From an uncultured Kouleothrix sp. (GTDB lineage Bacteria; Chloroflexota; Chloroflexia; Chloroflexales; Roseiflexaceae), in contig CALLYN010001043.1 in the NCBI GenBank assembly GCA_937858455.1, forward strand, positions 1 through 5,104: a stretch of DNA of 5,104 nucleotides. The letters are read 5' to 3'. Made by a program: the position numbers and the translations under genes. Below are positions 4,778 to 5,104 of this stretch, one piece after another. The notes under the pieces were generated by a model. That model was not told the DNA's origin. It was given only the letters and a program-made list of their open reading frames with translations, and ran no database searches. Each line of letters begins with the position of its first letter. Within the stretch, counting starts at the first letter, position 1.

Positions 4778-5104
4778 CTACGCGCCGGCCGGGTCGAGCA
4801 GCTCGGCCACGATATCGGCGCCACAGCCGCGCAGGAATGCGAGCAGCGCGCCGCGCTCGGGCAGGGCTTCGGCCGCGCCGTAGCGCGTGGCGGTGAGCGC
4901 GCCCAGCGCGTTAGCCAGCGTCGCGCAGCGATCCAGGCTCGCGCCGCGCAGGTGCGCATGCAGAAAGCCGGCCACAAATGCGTCGCCGCAGCCGTTGGTG
5001 TCGAGCGCGGCAACATCGAAAGCGGGCACGCGCTGGTGCGTGCCCGGCGCGGCCAGCAGGCAGCCGCGCGCGCCAAGCTTGATCGCGGCCAGCGGCAGGC
5101 CGCC
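4778..5104 (-). CDS. PfkB/ribokinase-family carbohydrate kinase, C-terminal part (runs off the right edge)
   Basis: The last 108 codons of a PfkB-family kinase, which phosphorylates a sugar, nucleoside or related alcohol with ATP in the cytoplasm. The fragment opens with IKLGARGCLLAAPG (8-21), the strand and turn before the active site. It then shows the PfkB signature 2 region DTNGCGDAFVAGFLHA starting at residue 35, with the anion-hole GCG (38-40) and the catalytic base Asp41. The C-terminal helices follow and the gene ends at TAG 4780-4778. Full-length family members have about 300 residues, so two thirds, including the substrate-binding lid, lie outside the window and the substrate cannot be named. 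A GTG at 5029 inside this frame is not the true start, because kinase homology continues upstream of it to the edge. It is followed after 59 bp by the BtpA/SgcQ gene, its probable operon partner. Confidence 0.9.
   Translation of the reverse strand, partial: GGLPLAAIKLGARGCLLAAPGTHQRVPAFDVAALDTNGCGDAFVAGFLHAHLRGASLDRCATLANALGALTATRYGAAEALPERGALLAFLRGCGADIVAELLDPAGA

Noticed and set aside
3739..5076. 445-codon minus-strand open frame
   Set aside because: It overlaps both the BtpA/SgcQ gene and the PfkB kinase in a different frame; those two have clear motifs and this frame has none.

Overview
The window has two unlike parts that meet near position 650. Positions 1 to about 650 are roughly 56-63% GC by hand count. 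They hold a hairpin-rich non-coding stretch and, on the minus strand, the C-terminal ~130 codons of a DinG-type helicase that looks proteobacterial. From about 650 to the right edge the coding DNA is much richer in GC and the genes resemble those of filamentous Chloroflexota (Roseiflexus/Kouleothrix-like). That placement is an inference from protein style and composition, not from a search.

Layout, left to right: (1) 1-245, several perfect inverted repeats ending in a T-run, with no recognisable gene; (2) 261 to ~656, minus strand, 5'-truncated dinG; (3) a junction at about 640-660 where dinG homology stops and glycosyltransferase homology begins; (4) ~648-2171, plus strand, an N-terminally truncated GT39-type (ArnT/PMT-like) membrane glycosyltransferase; (5) 2168-3211, minus strand, a complete short-form homoserine dehydrogenase whose stop codon shares a CTAG with the glycosyltransferase stop; (6) 3212-3863, a ~650 bp gap of lower GC holding a likely hom promoter, a strong hairpin and several short repeats; (7) 3864-4718, minus strand, a complete BtpA/SgcQ-family protein; (8) 4778-5104, minus strand, the C-terminal 108 codons of a PfkB/ribokinase-family kinase running off the right edge.

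The kinase and the BtpA/SgcQ gene are co-oriented, 59 bp apart and probably co-transcribed, which suggests a small sugar or nucleoside utilisation unit. hom is probably transcribed alone from its own promoter and supplies homoserine for threonine and methionine. The glycosyltransferase would work in the cytoplasmic membrane on polyprenyl-linked sugars.

The strongest anomaly is the ~650 junction. Both flanking genes lose their 5' ends at the same point, and they appear to come from different bacterial groups. This is either an assembly/cloning chimera or a real illegitimate recombination with foreign DNA, and the sequence alone cannot decide. I found no convincing new defence, mobile or CRISPR system.
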